Positions 8,492-18,818 of a stretch of DNA of 64,000 nucleotides are shown here, one piece after another. The DNA is from a virus, in the IMG/VR virus record IMGVR_UViG_3300025849_000022, positions 24,309-88,308 of that record; one strand, given 5' to 3'. The translations under genes and the position numbers were made by a program. The notes under the pieces were generated by a model. That model ran no database searches, had not been told where the DNA came from, and saw only the letters and a list, made by a program, of their open reading frames with translations. How positions within the stretch are numbered: position 1 is the first letter of the stretch; each line of letters opens with the position of its first letter.

Positions 8492-9221
8492 CTCTATTCA
8501 AGTAAGTTTCTTTACCACGTGACATCTTGCCTTGTGTATGATCTTTAACATACCCTGTAAGTGATACAATATCGCCTACCTCAGGACCGTTAGTAGATGA
8601 AAAGAATTTTACAATATTGTGATCACCTTCTTTGGCAACATACAAGTAACTGTTACTTCTCCATATAAATTTCTTGTGAAGTATTTCAAGATTAAATGTT
8701 TCACGATCATGTAACGTTCCAACATACCGACTGTGTTGTGCAAGTTCTTTTTCCATTTTATTAAATGCACGTTGTTTCTGCCCATTTTCATAAACACTAG
8801 GCAAACTAGCAATAATACCAATATCTTTATATTGCACAAACTCTTTGTTAATAAGACCAAGTATGGTTCTTTCAAAGTCACTGATATCTCTTTTAATTGC
8901 TTTAAGACTTAGACCTTTGAAGTATTTAATCATGTGAGCAACATTGTCACTATCAGAATCAATAACTTCGACATCTTTATAATATTTAGATAAAGTGCTT
9001 TTAATACTATTTGTTTTAAATTTCTCAATACCTAGATGGTTATTGATTATAAAAAGGTTAGGCAATTTCTTTTGATAACCATTTTCATCTTCTTCGATGT
9101 TGGCATCCTTTTTGATGTAACCACCATTTACTCTGTTTACTGCTACTGACAATGAAAGAAGATCAGTAAGACTATACTGATCCTCAAACCATTTACCTGT
9201 TTTTGCTTTTTGTATATTCAT
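8478..9221 (-). CDS. Hypothetical protein with possible OB-like C-terminus (247 aa)
   Basis: Unrecognised. The last 40 residues (GDIVSLTGYVKDHTQGK, then NRVKF) read like the closing strands of a nucleic-acid-binding OB fold, while the N-terminal 180 residues are mixed alpha/beta and Lys-rich. It is the last gene of an early operon (9855 to 8478) with TAATG stop/start overlaps. A role in DNA or RNA metabolism is plausible but not shown. Confidence 0.7.
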   Translation of the reverse strand: MNIQKAKTGKWFEDQYSLTDLLSLSVAVNRVNGGYIKKDANIEEDENGYQKKLPNLFIINNHLGIEKFKTNSIKSTLSKYYKDVEVIDSDSDNVAHMIKYFKGLSLKAIKRDISDFERTILGLINKEFVQYKDIGIIASLPSVYENGQKQRAFNKMEKELAQHSRYVGTLHDRETFNLEILHKKFIWRSNSYLYVAKEGDHNIVKFFSSTNGPEVGDIVSLTGYVKDHTQGKMSRGKETYLNRVKFS

Positions 9222-9478
9222 TAAGCGGCCTCTATCATTGAAAGTGGAACACTATATGAACGACCTCGCATATCTACAATGGCCTTCTTAACATTCACTT
9301 TGGTAATAATACCAGGTGTGCGTTTTGTTTTTTGAACAACAAATACATTGTCACCAACACTTAGACTTGCTTTAGCATTAAGTGTTTTAACAGAATTAGT
9401 AAATGCAGATAACTCGTTAAGTTCTGATAAACTAAAGTTACTGTTTTTAATTGCTTGTTTAATTTCTAAAAGTTCCAT
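9221..9478 (-). CDS. Small protein with SH3/KOW-like domain (85 aa)
   Basis: The N-terminal half is helical. Residues 40-80 (VGDNVFVVQKTKRTPGIITKV, split by a turn) alternate short strands and glycines as in KOW, Tudor or SH3-like barrels, which often bind nucleic acid or protein tails. It shares its TAATG stop/start with both neighbours, making it the middle gene of a three-gene early operon. Function unknown. Confidence 0.6.
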   Translation of the reverse strand: MELLEIKQAIKNSNFSLSELNELSAFTNSVKTLNAKASLSVGDNVFVVQKTKRTPGIITKVNVKKAIVDMRGRSYSVPLSMIEAA

Positions 9479-9855
9479 TATACGTTCCTCACTATGTTTG
9501 CATTACTATAATCTAAGATGTTACCTTTCTCATCTCTACCAGGAGATGTTGTAGCATGTAAAATGCTATCAAACTCTCTAATATCAATACCAGTTCTATT
9601 AAGAACACTATCAATAACTCTATCTCTCATCACCTTAAGATGAGGAACATTAACACTTACAGGATACTCAGAACCTTCTGGGTGGTCAATGTTTTCTTCA
9701 TGTCCATACCACATTTCTTCTAACGAAGTAAGTTGTATATTTACAGATTTGCCATCATCTTCGTTGGCATTGTAGCAAGTAAAAGAACCAATATGATATC
9801 CAGGTATGGAAACAATTTTGTCCTTGCTTTGATTTTTTGTATTTAAGTTTTGCAT
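9478..9855 (-). CDS. Hypothetical protein, first gene of early operon (125 aa)
   Basis: Unrecognised soluble protein, with no membrane segment or Cys cluster. It starts after a strong AGGAGG ribosome site and a consensus sigma70-like promoter, so it should be expressed early and well. It is followed by two genes in tight coupling. No function proposed. Confidence 0.65.
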   Translation of the reverse strand: MQNLNTKNQSKDKIVSIPGYHIGSFTCYNANEDDGKSVNIQLTSLEEMWYGHEENIDHPEGSEYPVSVNVPHLKVMRDRVIDSVLNRTGIDIREFDSILHATTSPGRDEKGNILDYSNANIVRNV

Positions 9856-9895
9856 TAAGACCTCCTACCGTCTGTGTTTGCTAAATTATGTATAT

Positions 9896-9924
9896 ATTAT
9901 AGCAAATTATAGGGTCGAGGTCAA
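9896..9924 (-). promoter_or_regulatory. Sigma70-like promoter for the 9855-8478 operon
   Basis: Minus strand TTGACC, 17 bp, TATAAT, then a leader with AGGAGG. The TGA stop codon of the upstream HAD gene is contained in the -35 box. Confidence 0.8.
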
Positions 9925-10517
9925 CCTTTTTGCACAATTAAATTGTATATTTCTTCCCAATTTTTGCACACATTTGCAGGACCATCGTAGTGCATATTGT
10001 GTCCATGCTCAACTAAGATACCTTTTAGACCGGCATCAATACCCCAATCTACGTTCTGTGGTTTGTCTTCTATCCAGTATGCTCCTGGATATTTTTTACC
10101 AAACTCTAACAATATTTCGTCTTTGTCTGCGCCTGTGTCTAAACAAATAACTTCTTTAAAACAGTCATCACCAAACAGTTTATTTAAGTTCTTAGTTCTA
10201 AGTTCTTGTGCGTAAGGGTCTAAACTCAAACTTGTAATTGCTACAAATTGATATTGATGTTGCTCGTGTAACTTCTTAACAAAGTATTGAGCATCACGAA
10301 GTGGAGGAAGGAATCCTATTGCCGCACTTTCATTAAAGTTTTTAATTACTTGATCACCAGTAGAGTCGTTTCTTAGATCAAACTTTTCTCTAATGCTGTA
10401 ATGTAACCTGTGATTTTCTACTGGAAAGTGTCCTCTGTGTTCCATCCAATTATGGAATGCAAACTCCCAGTCCAATACTACGCCATCGCAATCTGTTAAT
10501 ATAATTTTATTTTTCAT
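9921..10517 (-). CDS. HAD-superfamily phosphatase
   Basis: The 198-aa protein opens with the HAD motif I DCDGVVLDW (nucleophile Asp near residue 8), has a motif II candidate in VAITSL and a motif III/IV region in KYPGAYWIEDKP with the acidic metal ligands. The size and the DxDGV.LDW start resemble phage 5'-nucleotidase or polynucleotide-kinase-type phosphatases. A role in nucleotide or DNA-end dephosphorylation is likely (inference). The start at 10517 is chosen because it puts motif I in the normal place and sits exactly 6 bases after TATAAT, making the mRNA leaderless; an in-frame ATG at 10532 lies inside the promoter. Confidence 0.8.
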   Translation of the reverse strand: MKNKIILTDCDGVVLDWEFAFHNWMEHRGHFPVENHRLHYSIREKFDLRNDSTGDQVIKNFNESAAIGFLPPLRDAQYFVKKLHEQHQYQFVAITSLSLDPYAQELRTKNLNKLFGDDCFKEVICLDTGADKDEILLEFGKKYPGAYWIEDKPQNVDWGIDAGLKGILVEHGHNMHYDGPANVCKNWEEIYNLIVQKG

Positions 10518-10523
10518 ACATGT

Positions 10524-10552
10524 ATTATACATTCTTTTATCCTCTGTGTCAA
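10524..10552 (-). promoter_or_regulatory. Consensus sigma70 promoter, leaderless
   Basis: TTGACA, exactly 17 bp, TATAAT, six bases, ATG. A perfect consensus promoter whose +1 falls on the start codon of the HAD gene. Confidence 0.85.
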
Positions 10553-10554
10553 GT

Positions 10555-10584
10555 CAAAAGAAAAGCGACCGAAGTCGCTTTTCT
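10555..10584 (-). terminator. Intrinsic terminator with TTCG tetraloop
   Basis: Eleven-base stem AGAAAAGCGAC / GTCGCTTTTCT around TTCG (minus strand) ending in T residues. It ends the 590-aa fibre gene transcript and abuts the HAD promoter. Confidence 0.85.
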
Positions 10585-10621
10585 AAGTTGTTTTTGATTA
10601 GCCTAAACTATTCAAATGATA

Positions 10622-12394
10622 TTATACATATTTGTATTCAACAACACCTGTTACAACACCACCAGTTGGTGTAGCCGCTGTAGTTCCGTCTGCTTGTACA
10701 AACGCAACTTCAACTGCCGCATTCTTGGTTAGTGAACTTGCAAAAGGTAAGTCAACAACATAAGTTCCAACAGCGATATCGTTAGTAGTTGCCGCCGCTA
10801 GTGTATTACCAGCACCTGCATTATCTTTAACTAACATACCGTCTACTGAGCCACCTGATAATAATGTAGTAACGTTTAGAATAACTCTACTTGCGTAATA
10901 AGTTCTTCCTGAAACGTTAGGTACTGTACCTATATCAAAAGTTGAGTCACTGCTGTTTGCTGTGAAACTTGCTCTTAATGTAAGGCCATCACCACCGTTA
11001 TTTTCTACATAGTCAACAACTGCCGCTGAAGTTGGAATAGTAGTATCGTTATCGTTACTGCCAATTCCATCTGCTTCGTCAACAAACTTAGTGATTGCAA
11101 TGCTTTCACCACTGTCAGTTAATGTACCAAATGATACAATTCCTGATGCTGTGACATTTACTAATCCAGTAGCACTACCTGAACTGATAGAAGCAGTTCC
11201 GTCTGTTAATGTACCTGCTTGTACTTGACCACTAAATGTACCGGCTGTCATACCAGTAAGTGTAGTATCCATCGCAAAAGTAACGTCATCTGCTGAGTTA
11301 CTTGAAGTAATGTTTAATCCACCTAATAGTTTTAACTTATCAGATGCTAATGCTACGACGTTATCTGCCGCGTCATCAGACTGAATTGTTAATGATGTTG
11401 AAATACTTGCTGTACTTGCCGCTGTAATTCTACCTTGTTGATCAACTGTAAAAGTTGGAACTGCTGTAGAACTACCATATGCACCTGGAGTTACTGCTGT
11501 ATCATCAAGATCAACACTAATTGTTTGTCCTGATGCTGTAGTAGTAATACCTGTGTCACCTGAAATAGTAATAGACTGAGTGTCTAAATCTACTGTTCCA
11601 GTTCCACTGTCACCTGCTATACCTAAGTCATCGTCTCTGTCTAAGCCATCGACGTATGCTTTCATTTCAGTGTTTGCAGTATTAACGTAGGTTAACATGT
11701 TGCTATTTGCTGTTGTAATTGCTGAATTTAGTGTTGATACTTCACCATCAACAAAAGCCTTAATACTTTGTTGTGTTGCTAGTTTAGTAGCACTATCTGA
11801 AGCCATATTGTCTTCATCAGCAATATCTGTTATTGTTACTGTACCATCTGATAAAGATCCAAACTGTACTGTGCCTGTGCCAGTAATGTCTGTACCATCA
11901 ATCGCCGCCGCTTTAAAGTCTGCCGCTGTGATAGTTAATGCACCAGTACTAGAACCTGTGAAGGTTCCTGTTCCTGCTACAACTTTATCTTCTGATTCGT
12001 CCCATCCAATGAATACGTTATTGCTGTCACCACGTTCGATAATTAAACCGACATCGTTTGATGGTGTACCAGTTGTACCCGTTGCTAGTTCTAGCAATGA
12101 GTCAGCAATAGTTGTGTTCGTTGAACTAACAGTAGTTGTACTACCGTTGACTGTTAAGTCACCAGTAATAACGGCGTCACCGTTAACATTAACGGTTGTC
12201 GCTGTAATATCATTGGAAAGTAATGATCCTTGTACGTCTACGTTGGCGGCTCTAATAGCCTTCAGTGTTGACCCGTCTGATCCAGTAAATTCGTAACGAT
12301 CACTCGCACTCACCCACTTAAATCTTCCGCCACCTTTACCAAGTTGAACGTCATTGGAAATACCTTTTAGACCAAAATTCTTTACATCTGCCAT
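10622..12394 (-). CDS. Fibre-like structural protein (590 aa)
   Basis: Ser/Thr/Ala/Gly-rich, strand-rich protein, probably a tail fibre or other appendage. It shares the ADSLLEL and LIIERGDSNNVFIGWDE region with the 370-aa protein at 6598, then continues with repeats of GxxT-type beta structure and a C-terminal domain ending in VVEYKYV. The start is placed at the ATG at 12394 (MADVKNFGLKG) because GGGAG lies 8 bases upstream; an in-frame ATG at 12445 has no such site. Expression is from a late promoter at 12493-12500, and the transcript ends at the TTCG terminator downstream. Confidence 0.8.
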   Translation of the reverse strand: MADVKNFGLKGISNDVQLGKGGGRFKWVSASDRYEFTGSDGSTLKAIRAANVDVQGSLLSNDITATTVNVNGDAVITGDLTVNGSTTTVSSTNTTIADSLLELATGTTGTPSNDVGLIIERGDSNNVFIGWDESEDKVVAGTGTFTGSSTGALTITAADFKAAAIDGTDITGTGTVQFGSLSDGTVTITDIADEDNMASDSATKLATQQSIKAFVDGEVSTLNSAITTANSNMLTYVNTANTEMKAYVDGLDRDDDLGIAGDSGTGTVDLDTQSITISGDTGITTTASGQTISVDLDDTAVTPGAYGSSTAVPTFTVDQQGRITAASTASISTSLTIQSDDAADNVVALASDKLKLLGGLNITSSNSADDVTFAMDTTLTGMTAGTFSGQVQAGTLTDGTASISSGSATGLVNVTASGIVSFGTLTDSGESIAITKFVDEADGIGSNDNDTTIPTSAAVVDYVENNGGDGLTLRASFTANSSDSTFDIGTVPNVSGRTYYASRVILNVTTLLSGGSVDGMLVKDNAGAGNTLAAATTNDIAVGTYVVDLPFASSLTKNAAVEVAFVQADGTTAATPTGGVVTGVVEYKYV

Positions 12395-12492
12395 TTTGTA
12401 TTCTCCCTGAGAGTTTTTTTGAGGGTATTCAACTCCCTCTTTCAATTTTTACATTGTTCCGGAATAATGTGTACTGATGTGTTTTGTAATAG

Positions 12493-12500
12493 TATTTATC
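12493..12500 (-). promoter_or_regulatory. Late promoter
   Basis: GATAAATA on the minus strand upstream of the 590-aa fibre gene; the leader of about 95 bases includes GAGGG/CCCTC and TTCCGGAA inverted repeats. Confidence 0.7.
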
Positions 12501-12540
12501 TTTCTGCCAGAATAAGTGGCAAAAATCGTATTAGAATAGA

Positions 12541-14553
12541 TTAAATATATGTGACTTTTACGGTGGCATTACCGGCTGTTGCACCGTAATGATTGATTCT
12601 GAAGTTTACTTCTAATTCATCTGTATTAGAAGAAGGCCATACATACTCTGGATTTGTTATGTATCCACCTGCTGAGCCAGGATCATTGTCGTCCTGTCCA
12701 TGTAGGAAATCTGTATCTACTGTGGTACCAACTTCCATTGTGGTTTCTTGTGAACCACCTGTAAATGCTGTGTGTACTTCTACACTAACACTTTGTATTT
12801 TACCACCGGGTGATACATTACCTAAGTCATAATTTGTACTGTTACCAAATCCTCCTACAGGTGCTGTTACATTGTATGTGAGCGTCTGTGCGTCGGTATT
12901 AGCACTATCCTGATCACTTACCTTAGTCCAGGCACTACCATCCCATAAATACAATGCCCATTCACCTACACCGTTATCAATAACGTATGCTTGGTCACCT
13001 GTTGTAGGTGATAATGAATTTCTTGAACTTATGTCAGAAACAACTGTAACACTAGCACTTCTAATACCTTGTTCAACATTCATTGCTAATGGAAACATAC
13101 CATTGTGTACACTGAATATACCTGCGTTGTTTTCAAAATTACCTGTGCTATCAAATATATCAATTGGGCCACCATCTGTCCTAGTAAGTTTTAATTTGCT
13201 ACCTGTACTTGCTGATGTAAATGAAGGCAGTCCTGACACATTACTTGAACCCACATAAGGATTACCGTTAACATCATTTGAATTATTATATATGTTAATA
13301 GCATTACCGTTTGCTTCACTCAGTGTTAATGTTGTACTAGTAAATGATGCACTTAAATTAGGAATACTTGCGGCATTTATATCTGTTGCCATGTCTTCTG
13401 GAATAGCAACTGCTATACCGTAAGCGGCCTGCCCTGCGGCATTGGTTGTAAAGTTTACAGTAGTATTACCACTGCCACCATTAAAGATTGCACTAAAAGT
13501 AGTATATCCACCAACTAATCCGTATGCTGTACCTGACGCACTTGAACTTACTGTTGTTGGTGCTGGTGAGTCACTTGCTACTATACTTGTTCCACTTAGT
13601 CCATTAATTTGGCTAACAGTTTCTGCTAATGTACTACTAAATCCTGCACCATTAAATGTATGACTGACACCATTAAATTTAACTACTGTACCGTCTGGTA
13701 CTGTTGGATTGATTGCTGTACCAATTGTACTTGTTTCAACAGCATTAGCAATCTTTAAGAACATTATTTTACCTGTATCGGATGTAGTTAAATCTCCATC
13801 CGTATCTGCGTAAATAAAGTCTCCTGCGTTACCAGGTATTGCTGGTACAAAGTCTATAATTCTATTGTTAGGTGATACCATAAACGCATCTGGACCCGGT
13901 CCGCTTTCAACTACAACACCAAAACTCTTACTAACAAGAGCGGCATTAGCCTTAACAAATGAACCGGTATTACTAACAGCAATAACATCACCTATAGAAA
14001 AACCATGTGCGGTTTTTTCTAGTAAGTAATTTAATTGTGGGTTTAAGTATTGAAATCTGCTATTAACGTTAGCATAGAAGTCTGAACTAACTATGCCACT
14101 TGGTAGTGGATCTAACATTGGATGTCCACTTTCGTTTAATGTGAATATAACACAACTACCAGTATTAAATATACCGTTACCTGTATTACTTTTAAATGTG
14201 TTATAACGTGCAACATCTTCTACTTCGCATGTAACACTTGTAGAACTTTTAGAAGTTACTGAAATAATTTTAAGACATTGTCCAGATGTTGCTCCTGCTA
14301 TCCAGTCGCCGACAGTAACATCAAGTCCGTTAAACTCTCTGTCTTTTCTTGTTAAGTGAGAACCATGTGCTTGTGATGTAACAGTAAATGTAATAGTCCA
14401 TTGATAATTTTTTGGTGATGAACCACCTGAGTACCATCTGTCTGCTGAGCCATTTGCGTGTGCCCATAGTGTCTTACCAGTAATACTTGTTACATTAACA
14501 CCTAAAACTTTGTTGGGTACATTGAGTTCTATTTGACTAGTCTTATAAGACAT
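12541..14553 (-). CDS. Large structural protein, probably tail fibre or baseplate (670 aa)
   Basis: Unrecognised beta-rich protein with Ser/Thr/Asn/Gly bias. The N-terminal 90 residues (TSQIELNVPN, NYQWTITFTVT) and C-terminal block (TVKVTYI) look like separate domains, with a repetitive centre. It is expressed from the same unit as the collagen-like protein: its GGAG site lies in the end of that gene and the gap is 4 bases. Probably assembled into the same appendage (inference). Confidence 0.7.
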   Translation of the reverse strand: MSYKTSQIELNVPNKVLGVNVTSITGKTLWAHANGSADRWYSGGSSPKNYQWTITFTVTSQAHGSHLTRKDREFNGLDVTVGDWIAGATSGQCLKIISVTSKSSTSVTCEVEDVARYNTFKSNTGNGIFNTGSCVIFTLNESGHPMLDPLPSGIVSSDFYANVNSRFQYLNPQLNYLLEKTAHGFSIGDVIAVSNTGSFVKANAALVSKSFGVVVESGPGPDAFMVSPNNRIIDFVPAIPGNAGDFIYADTDGDLTTSDTGKIMFLKIANAVETSTIGTAINPTVPDGTVVKFNGVSHTFNGAGFSSTLAETVSQINGLSGTSIVASDSPAPTTVSSSASGTAYGLVGGYTTFSAIFNGGSGNTTVNFTTNAAGQAAYGIAVAIPEDMATDINAASIPNLSASFTSTTLTLSEANGNAINIYNNSNDVNGNPYVGSSNVSGLPSFTSASTGSKLKLTRTDGGPIDIFDSTGNFENNAGIFSVHNGMFPLAMNVEQGIRSASVTVVSDISSRNSLSPTTGDQAYVIDNGVGEWALYLWDGSAWTKVSDQDSANTDAQTLTYNVTAPVGGFGNSTNYDLGNVSPGGKIQSVSVEVHTAFTGGSQETTMEVGTTVDTDFLHGQDDNDPGSAGGYITNPEYVWPSSNTDELEVNFRINHYGATAGNATVKVTYI

Positions 14554-14557
14554 AGTA

Positions 14558-17500
14558 TTACTCCGCCATCACAAACGTTATCCAAGCATGGGTGCTTGTT
14601 CCAAACGATCTACTTGCTCCTGTAATGGCTTCTGATACTTTTAAGTCAACATTAGCATCTGTAGAGAAACTACCAAATGCTGTTGGTGATCCGCTACTTC
14701 CACCACCGTCTACAGTTCTAGTAGTCCAGTCTCCGCTTACTGCGTTCATGCTATACTTGTTTGAAGCATACTGATAACCATGAGCCATAATTGCTACTGG
14801 CGGATAATCAAATCCTGTGAATTGAACTTCTAATTCAGCACCTGCGGCACTTGTAATTGTTGTAGCATTAATGCCTGCTGTGACATTTGATATACTTGTT
14901 AATTCGCCTGATGTGTTATAATTTAATTTTAATCTTTCGTATGTGTTACCACGTGTTACAGAGCCGCCACCGCCTCCGCCACTAATTGTAATTGTTTTAG
15001 TTGTACCTGATCCAGATGCAACAACACCCGAACCTACAAAATTAAGAGTTGAAGCCGCTGTTGCTAATGATGAACCTTCGTCTTGTACAGTAATAGCACT
15101 ACCACTACCTGCTGGTCCTGTTGGTCCAGTTGCACCTGCTGGTCCTGTTGGACCTGCTACTGTACTTGCTTCACCTTTTTGTCCTTTATCACCTGCTGGT
15201 CCTTGTGCACCATCTGATCCTGTAGAACCATCTGCACCTGCGGCACCTTGTGCTCCAGTTTGACCTTTTTCGCCTTTATCACCTGTGGGTCCTGTTGGGC
15301 CACCTAATTCACCTTTGTCGCCCTTACTTCCTGTTGGACCAGTACCACCTACATTTCCTTGAGGTCCTGTTGGTCCAGTTGCTCCAACTGTTCCTTGTGG
15401 TCCTACTTCACCCTTAGTACCCTGTCCACCTTGTGGTCCAGTAGCACCTTGTGGTCCTAATTCACCTTTTTGTCCTTTTGCTCCGTCACTACCGTCACTA
15501 CCGTTATTACCAGTAGCACCTGTATCTCCTTTGGTACCTTGTGGACCTGTTGGTCCTGTATTTCCTTGTGGTCCTGCTACTGTGCTATCTGCACCAGTGG
15601 CTCCTTTTTGTCCTTGAGCACCTTGTGGACCTGTGGCACCTTGAGCACCAGTTGGACCTTGTGGACCTGTATCGCCTTTAGAACCCTGAGGTCCTGTTGG
15701 TCCTGCTACACCTTGTGCACCAGTTGTACCTTGAGCACCTGTAACACCTTGTTCGCCTTTTAGTCCATCGTCACCTTTCTGACCTTTGTCTCCTGCTGGG
15801 GAGGCCGCTACCCATGAACTATCATAATAAACATATAGTTCACCTGAGTCACTTGCCCACCATAAGTCGCCTTCTACTATACTACCGCTTGGTGATGTAT
15901 TTGCAACTGTTACAGAAGCATCAACACTATCCAGTGCCGAACTTATATCAACACTACTAACACCGCCACTAATAGAAATAACATTACCTGATATGCTTAG
16001 TGTTTGGTTAGTACCAGCACCAATTTCACCTTTTTGTCCTTGTGGTCCTGTTGCTCCAACTTCACCTTTGGTTCCGGTTGGACCTTGTGGACCTGTTGGT
16101 CCTACATTACCTTGTGGTCCAGTTGCTCCAACTTCGCCTTTTGATCCATCGTTACCTGCTGGTCCTTGTGGTCCAATTTCGCCTTTTGCTCCATCGTTAC
16201 CTGCTGGTCCAGTTGCACCTTGAGGTCCTGTGGCACCTGTATTGCCTTGAGCACCTTTATCTCCAGTATTACCAGCAACACCTTGTGCTCCTTGGTCACC
16301 TTTTGAACCTTTGTCTCCGTTTGCTCCTGCTGGACCAGTGTTACCTATAGCACCTTGTGGTCCAGTGGCTCCTGTTGCGCCAGTATCTCCTAATTCACCT
16401 TTTTGTCCTTTTGCTCCGTCACTACCTGCAGGTCCAGTTGCTCCAGTATCACCTTTAACTCCTGCACCACCGCCCCCGGTAGCATCGATTGTAATTGTTT
16501 GTGCATTACTATCTGCTGATATTGTTGCATTTGCACCTGCGATAAATGTTAATTGGTCTGCGGCTACATTTGCTACTACACTATTACCACCTTGTACACT
16601 TACTGTTTTAAATGCTTCGCCGGCTCCACCGCCTCCGCCACCGCCTGTGTTATTAATTGTAATAGTATCAGTACTTGCATCAGCAGTAATTGAAATGCCA
16701 CTACCTGCTACAAAATTTAATGTATCTTGATTGTTGTCTGCAATAATTAAATCTTGACCAGCAACACTGATATTTTTAAATATACCGTCATTTAATTGTG
16801 TATTATTAATTGTTACTGTATCGCCAGTGACTACTGTTGTTATTCCTGTGCCACCAACAATATTAAATGTATCGTCTTTTGCACTAGCATCAGTAGAACC
16901 TGAATCGCCTGTAAAACTCTTATAATATCTTAATGCAGATACATTGGAACTAATTGCTGTATTAACTTCTGCTTTAGTATACTTGTCAATGCTACTGTCG
17001 TCTAGTGTAGCATCTATTGTAATTGTATCTGTTCCTGGGTTAGCAGTAAAACTTACATTGCTACCGCTAACTAAATTAAGTGTATCATTATTATTGTCTG
17101 CAATAATAAGTATACCATCTGCACTAACGTTTTTAAATACGCCTGTGATAGCATCTGTTTTTGAAATCTGTATAGTATTGTTAGCAGTATATTGATTTAT
17201 ACCAATGCCTGTTCCACCCTCAAATCTAATTGCGTGGGTGGCACTTGTGGCACTGATTGTGTTTGCTGAACCAACACTAGTAACTGTGCTTATAGCATTT
17301 TGTAATTGTGCTGATGAAATATTGGCATCAACTTCTGCTTTGCTGTAAACACCTAAATTTGTTCTTGCTGTTGCGGCATTTGGTAAGTCACTTAAATTAT
17401 TTGTTTTAATAACTGCATTTGCTAATGTTGCCGCTGTAATAATAGTTGCGCCATCTTCTAATCTAATGGCCGCATCTGCTGTTCCTCTAAATCTGTTTGC

Positions 17501-18358
17501 AAATATATTTAAATATTTGTAATTGCTGTTTCCAATGTCATATGACATTGTGGTATCTGGCATACTAGTAGCATTTTTAGGTATATAATTTGCTAAGTTG
17601 GCAGTTAGTTGACTAGCAGTTAAACCACCAGTTTGTAATGTTGTCCAACTAACACCACCTGAACCATTTGTTACAAGTACTTGTCCATTTGTACCATCTG
17701 ATGTTGGTAATGTAAATGCATTAGCAAATGTTGTACTTCTGTTTGAATTTATTTTTAATGCTGGTGTTGTGCTACTTGCACTACCTACATAAAATACAGT
17801 ACTGTTTGCACTTCTAACTTCTATATGTCCATCTGTGCTTTTTGTTGCTAATATTAAACTATGTTGTGAACTAAGTTCTACATCTGCGGCATCGTTTGAA
17901 CTAATAACAAATCTTGTTTTAGAATCAAATCCTGCACTTTGACTGTGTGTAGGATAGTTTGCGTTATTTAATATACCTGCGTATGCTGTGATATTAGCAT
18001 TATCACCAAAGTTTCTACCTGAGAAGATATTTGTATTGCCATTCACATTGTGAATGCTTAATGGTGTTGGTATTGTATATGCTGTTGAGGAAACAGTAAT
18101 AACGTTTGCAGATTCAGTTACAGTAGTTGCACCTGAGCCTTGTATCTTTTTAAAGTTTAATTGTGAACCGTCTTTTGCTGAGAATAAGCCTATTCCAGAA
18201 GCACCTACATTGCTACCACCTGTAACGGCGGCGTTTGCATCTGCAGAAACACTATCTTGTGCTACAAAAATTCCTTGCGTAGAATCGTAAACTAGGATCT
18301 GATTATCGGTGATCCCGTCTATATTAAAAGTTAAATTATCTCCTGTTACATTTGGCAT
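14558..18358 (-). CDS. Collagen-like tail fibre protein (1266 aa)
   Basis: Giant fibre protein. The N-terminal 620 residues are Thr/Asn/Ile-rich, with repeated phrases such as FKNISV..., IIADNN.DTLNFV and TITIDAT. Two Gly-X-Y stretches follow (about 16455-16012 and 15800-15095), separated by a domain with [18 protein letters not shown]. The C-terminus is a compact domain ending [12 protein letters not shown], probably a trimerising or receptor-binding tip. In the triplets Pro sits only at X (GPQ, GPT, GPA) and Lys only at Y (GAK, GQK, GDK, GSK, GEK), the position used by lysyl hydroxylases. One extra Gly interrupts the second block. Late expression from 18390-18397. Confidence 0.9.
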   Translation of the reverse strand: MPNVTGDNLTFNIDGITDNQILVYDSTQGIFVAQDSVSADANAAVTGGSNVGASGIGLFSAKDGSQLNFKKIQGSGATTVTESANVITVSSTAYTIPTPLSIHNVNGNTNIFSGRNFGDNANITAYAGILNNANYPTHSQSAGFDSKTRFVISSNDAADVELSSQHSLILATKSTDGHIEVRSANSTVFYVGSASSTTPALKINSNRSTTFANAFTLPTSDGTNGQVLVTNGSGGVSWTTLQTGGLTASQLTANLANYIPKNATSMPDTTMSYDIGNSNYKYLNIFANRFRGTADAAIRLEDGATIITAATLANAVIKTNNLSDLPNAATARTNLGVYSKAEVDANISSAQLQNAISTVTSVGSANTISATSATHAIRFEGGTGIGINQYTANNTIQISKTDAITGVFKNVSADGILIIADNNNDTLNLVSGSNVSFTANPGTDTITIDATLDDSSIDKYTKAEVNTAISSNVSALRYYKSFTGDSGSTDASAKDDTFNIVGGTGITTVVTGDTVTINNTQLNDGIFKNISVAGQDLIIADNNQDTLNFVAGSGISITADASTDTITINNTGGGGGGGAGEAFKTVSVQGGNSVVANVAADQLTFIAGANATISADSNAQTITIDATGGGGAGVKGDTGATGPAGSDGAKGQKGELGDTGATGATGPQGAIGNTGPAGANGDKGSKGDQGAQGVAGNTGDKGAQGNTGATGPQGATGPAGNDGAKGEIGPQGPAGNDGSKGEVGATGPQGNVGPTGPQGPTGTKGEVGATGPQGQKGEIGAGTNQTLSISGNVISISGGVSSVDISSALDSVDASVTVANTSPSGSIVEGDLWWASDSGELYVYYDSSWVAASPAGDKGQKGDDGLKGEQGVTGAQGTTGAQGVAGPTGPQGSKGDTGPQGPTGAQGATGPQGAQGQKGATGADSTVAGPQGNTGPTGPQGTKGDTGATGNNGSDGSDGAKGQKGELGPQGATGPQGGQGTKGEVGPQGTVGATGPTGPQGNVGGTGPTGSKGDKGELGGPTGPTGDKGEKGQTGAQGAAGADGSTGSDGAQGPAGDKGQKGEASTVAGPTGPAGATGPTGPAGSGSAITVQDEGSSLATAASTLNFVGSGVVASGSGTTKTITISGGGGGGSVTRGNTYERLKLNYNTSGELTSISNVTAGINATTITSAAGAELEVQFTGFDYPPVAIMAHGYQYASNKYSMNAVSGDWTTRTVDGGGSSGSPTAFGSFSTDANVDLKVSEAITGASRSFGTSTHAWITFVMAE

Positions 18359-18389
18359 AGTATTCCTATTCTAATTTGCAATTATAATG

Positions 18390-18397
18390 TATTTATC
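18390..18397 (-). promoter_or_regulatory. Late promoter of collagen-like fibre unit
   Basis: GATAAATA on the minus strand, about 30 bases before the ATG at 18358, with an AGGA ribosome site in the short leader. Confidence 0.7.
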
Positions 18398-18409
18398 AAC
18401 AAAGTTGAT

Positions 18410-18769
18410 TTAATTGCTTAATAAAATTTGTGAGATACTACCGTATGATAAGTCATATGTACTGCCATCGCCAACTCCTGCTCTATCAAGAACGGCTCTT
18501 AGGTATACATAATTACCTTTAAATGTGTGAATTTCTGTGCCTGTAGTTGCAGATGATTTTTCAATTAGTTTTATATCACCCCAATCGGCTGATTCAGGTG
18601 TTAATGATAGTGTGCCTTGTAGTTTAATCTTGCCTACAAAAGCATTTAACTTCACACTAACGGAGTGAATTCCGTCCGTATAACCGAAATAACTATCTGC
18701 TTTGATTTTGTTGCCGGTTAACCCCATATTATTATCGGAGTTTCCTAGCATTTCTAATGTTCTTCTCAT
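18410..18769 (-). CDS. Probable virion protein (119 aa)
   Basis: Unrecognised beta-rich protein (VSVKLNAFVGKIKLQGTLS, YVYLRAVLDRAG) with the look of a small virion-associated or fibre-accessory domain. It ends with SQILLSN. The start at ATG 18769 has GAGG 7 bases upstream; the leader after the late promoter is only about 10 bases. It sits between the lysozyme and the collagen-like fibre gene. Confidence 0.65.
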   Translation of the reverse strand: MRRTLEMLGNSDNNMGLTGNKIKADSYFGYTDGIHSVSVKLNAFVGKIKLQGTLSLTPESADWGDIKLIEKSSATTGTEIHTFKGNYVYLRAVLDRAGVGDGSTYDLSYGSISQILLSN

Positions 18770-18784
18770 AAGTAGCCTCAATTG

Positions 18785-18792
18785 TATTTATC
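18785..18792 (-). promoter_or_regulatory. Late promoter
   Basis: GATAAATA on the minus strand, 15 bases before ATG 18769, leaving room for a GAGG site. Confidence 0.7.
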
Positions 18793-18818
18793 TCAATAAG
18801 GCTGTTATGAGAATGTTG

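Noticed and set aside
8478-9221. gp32-type single-stranded DNA-binding protein
   Set aside because: No zinc-binding Cys/His motif or acidic C-terminal tail; only a vague OB-like ending.
14592-18290. Open frames on the plus strand opposite the collagen-like gene
   Set aside because: They are shadows of Gly-X-Y and Ser/Thr-rich codons (Pro-, Val- and Leu-rich translations) without ribosome sites or promoters.
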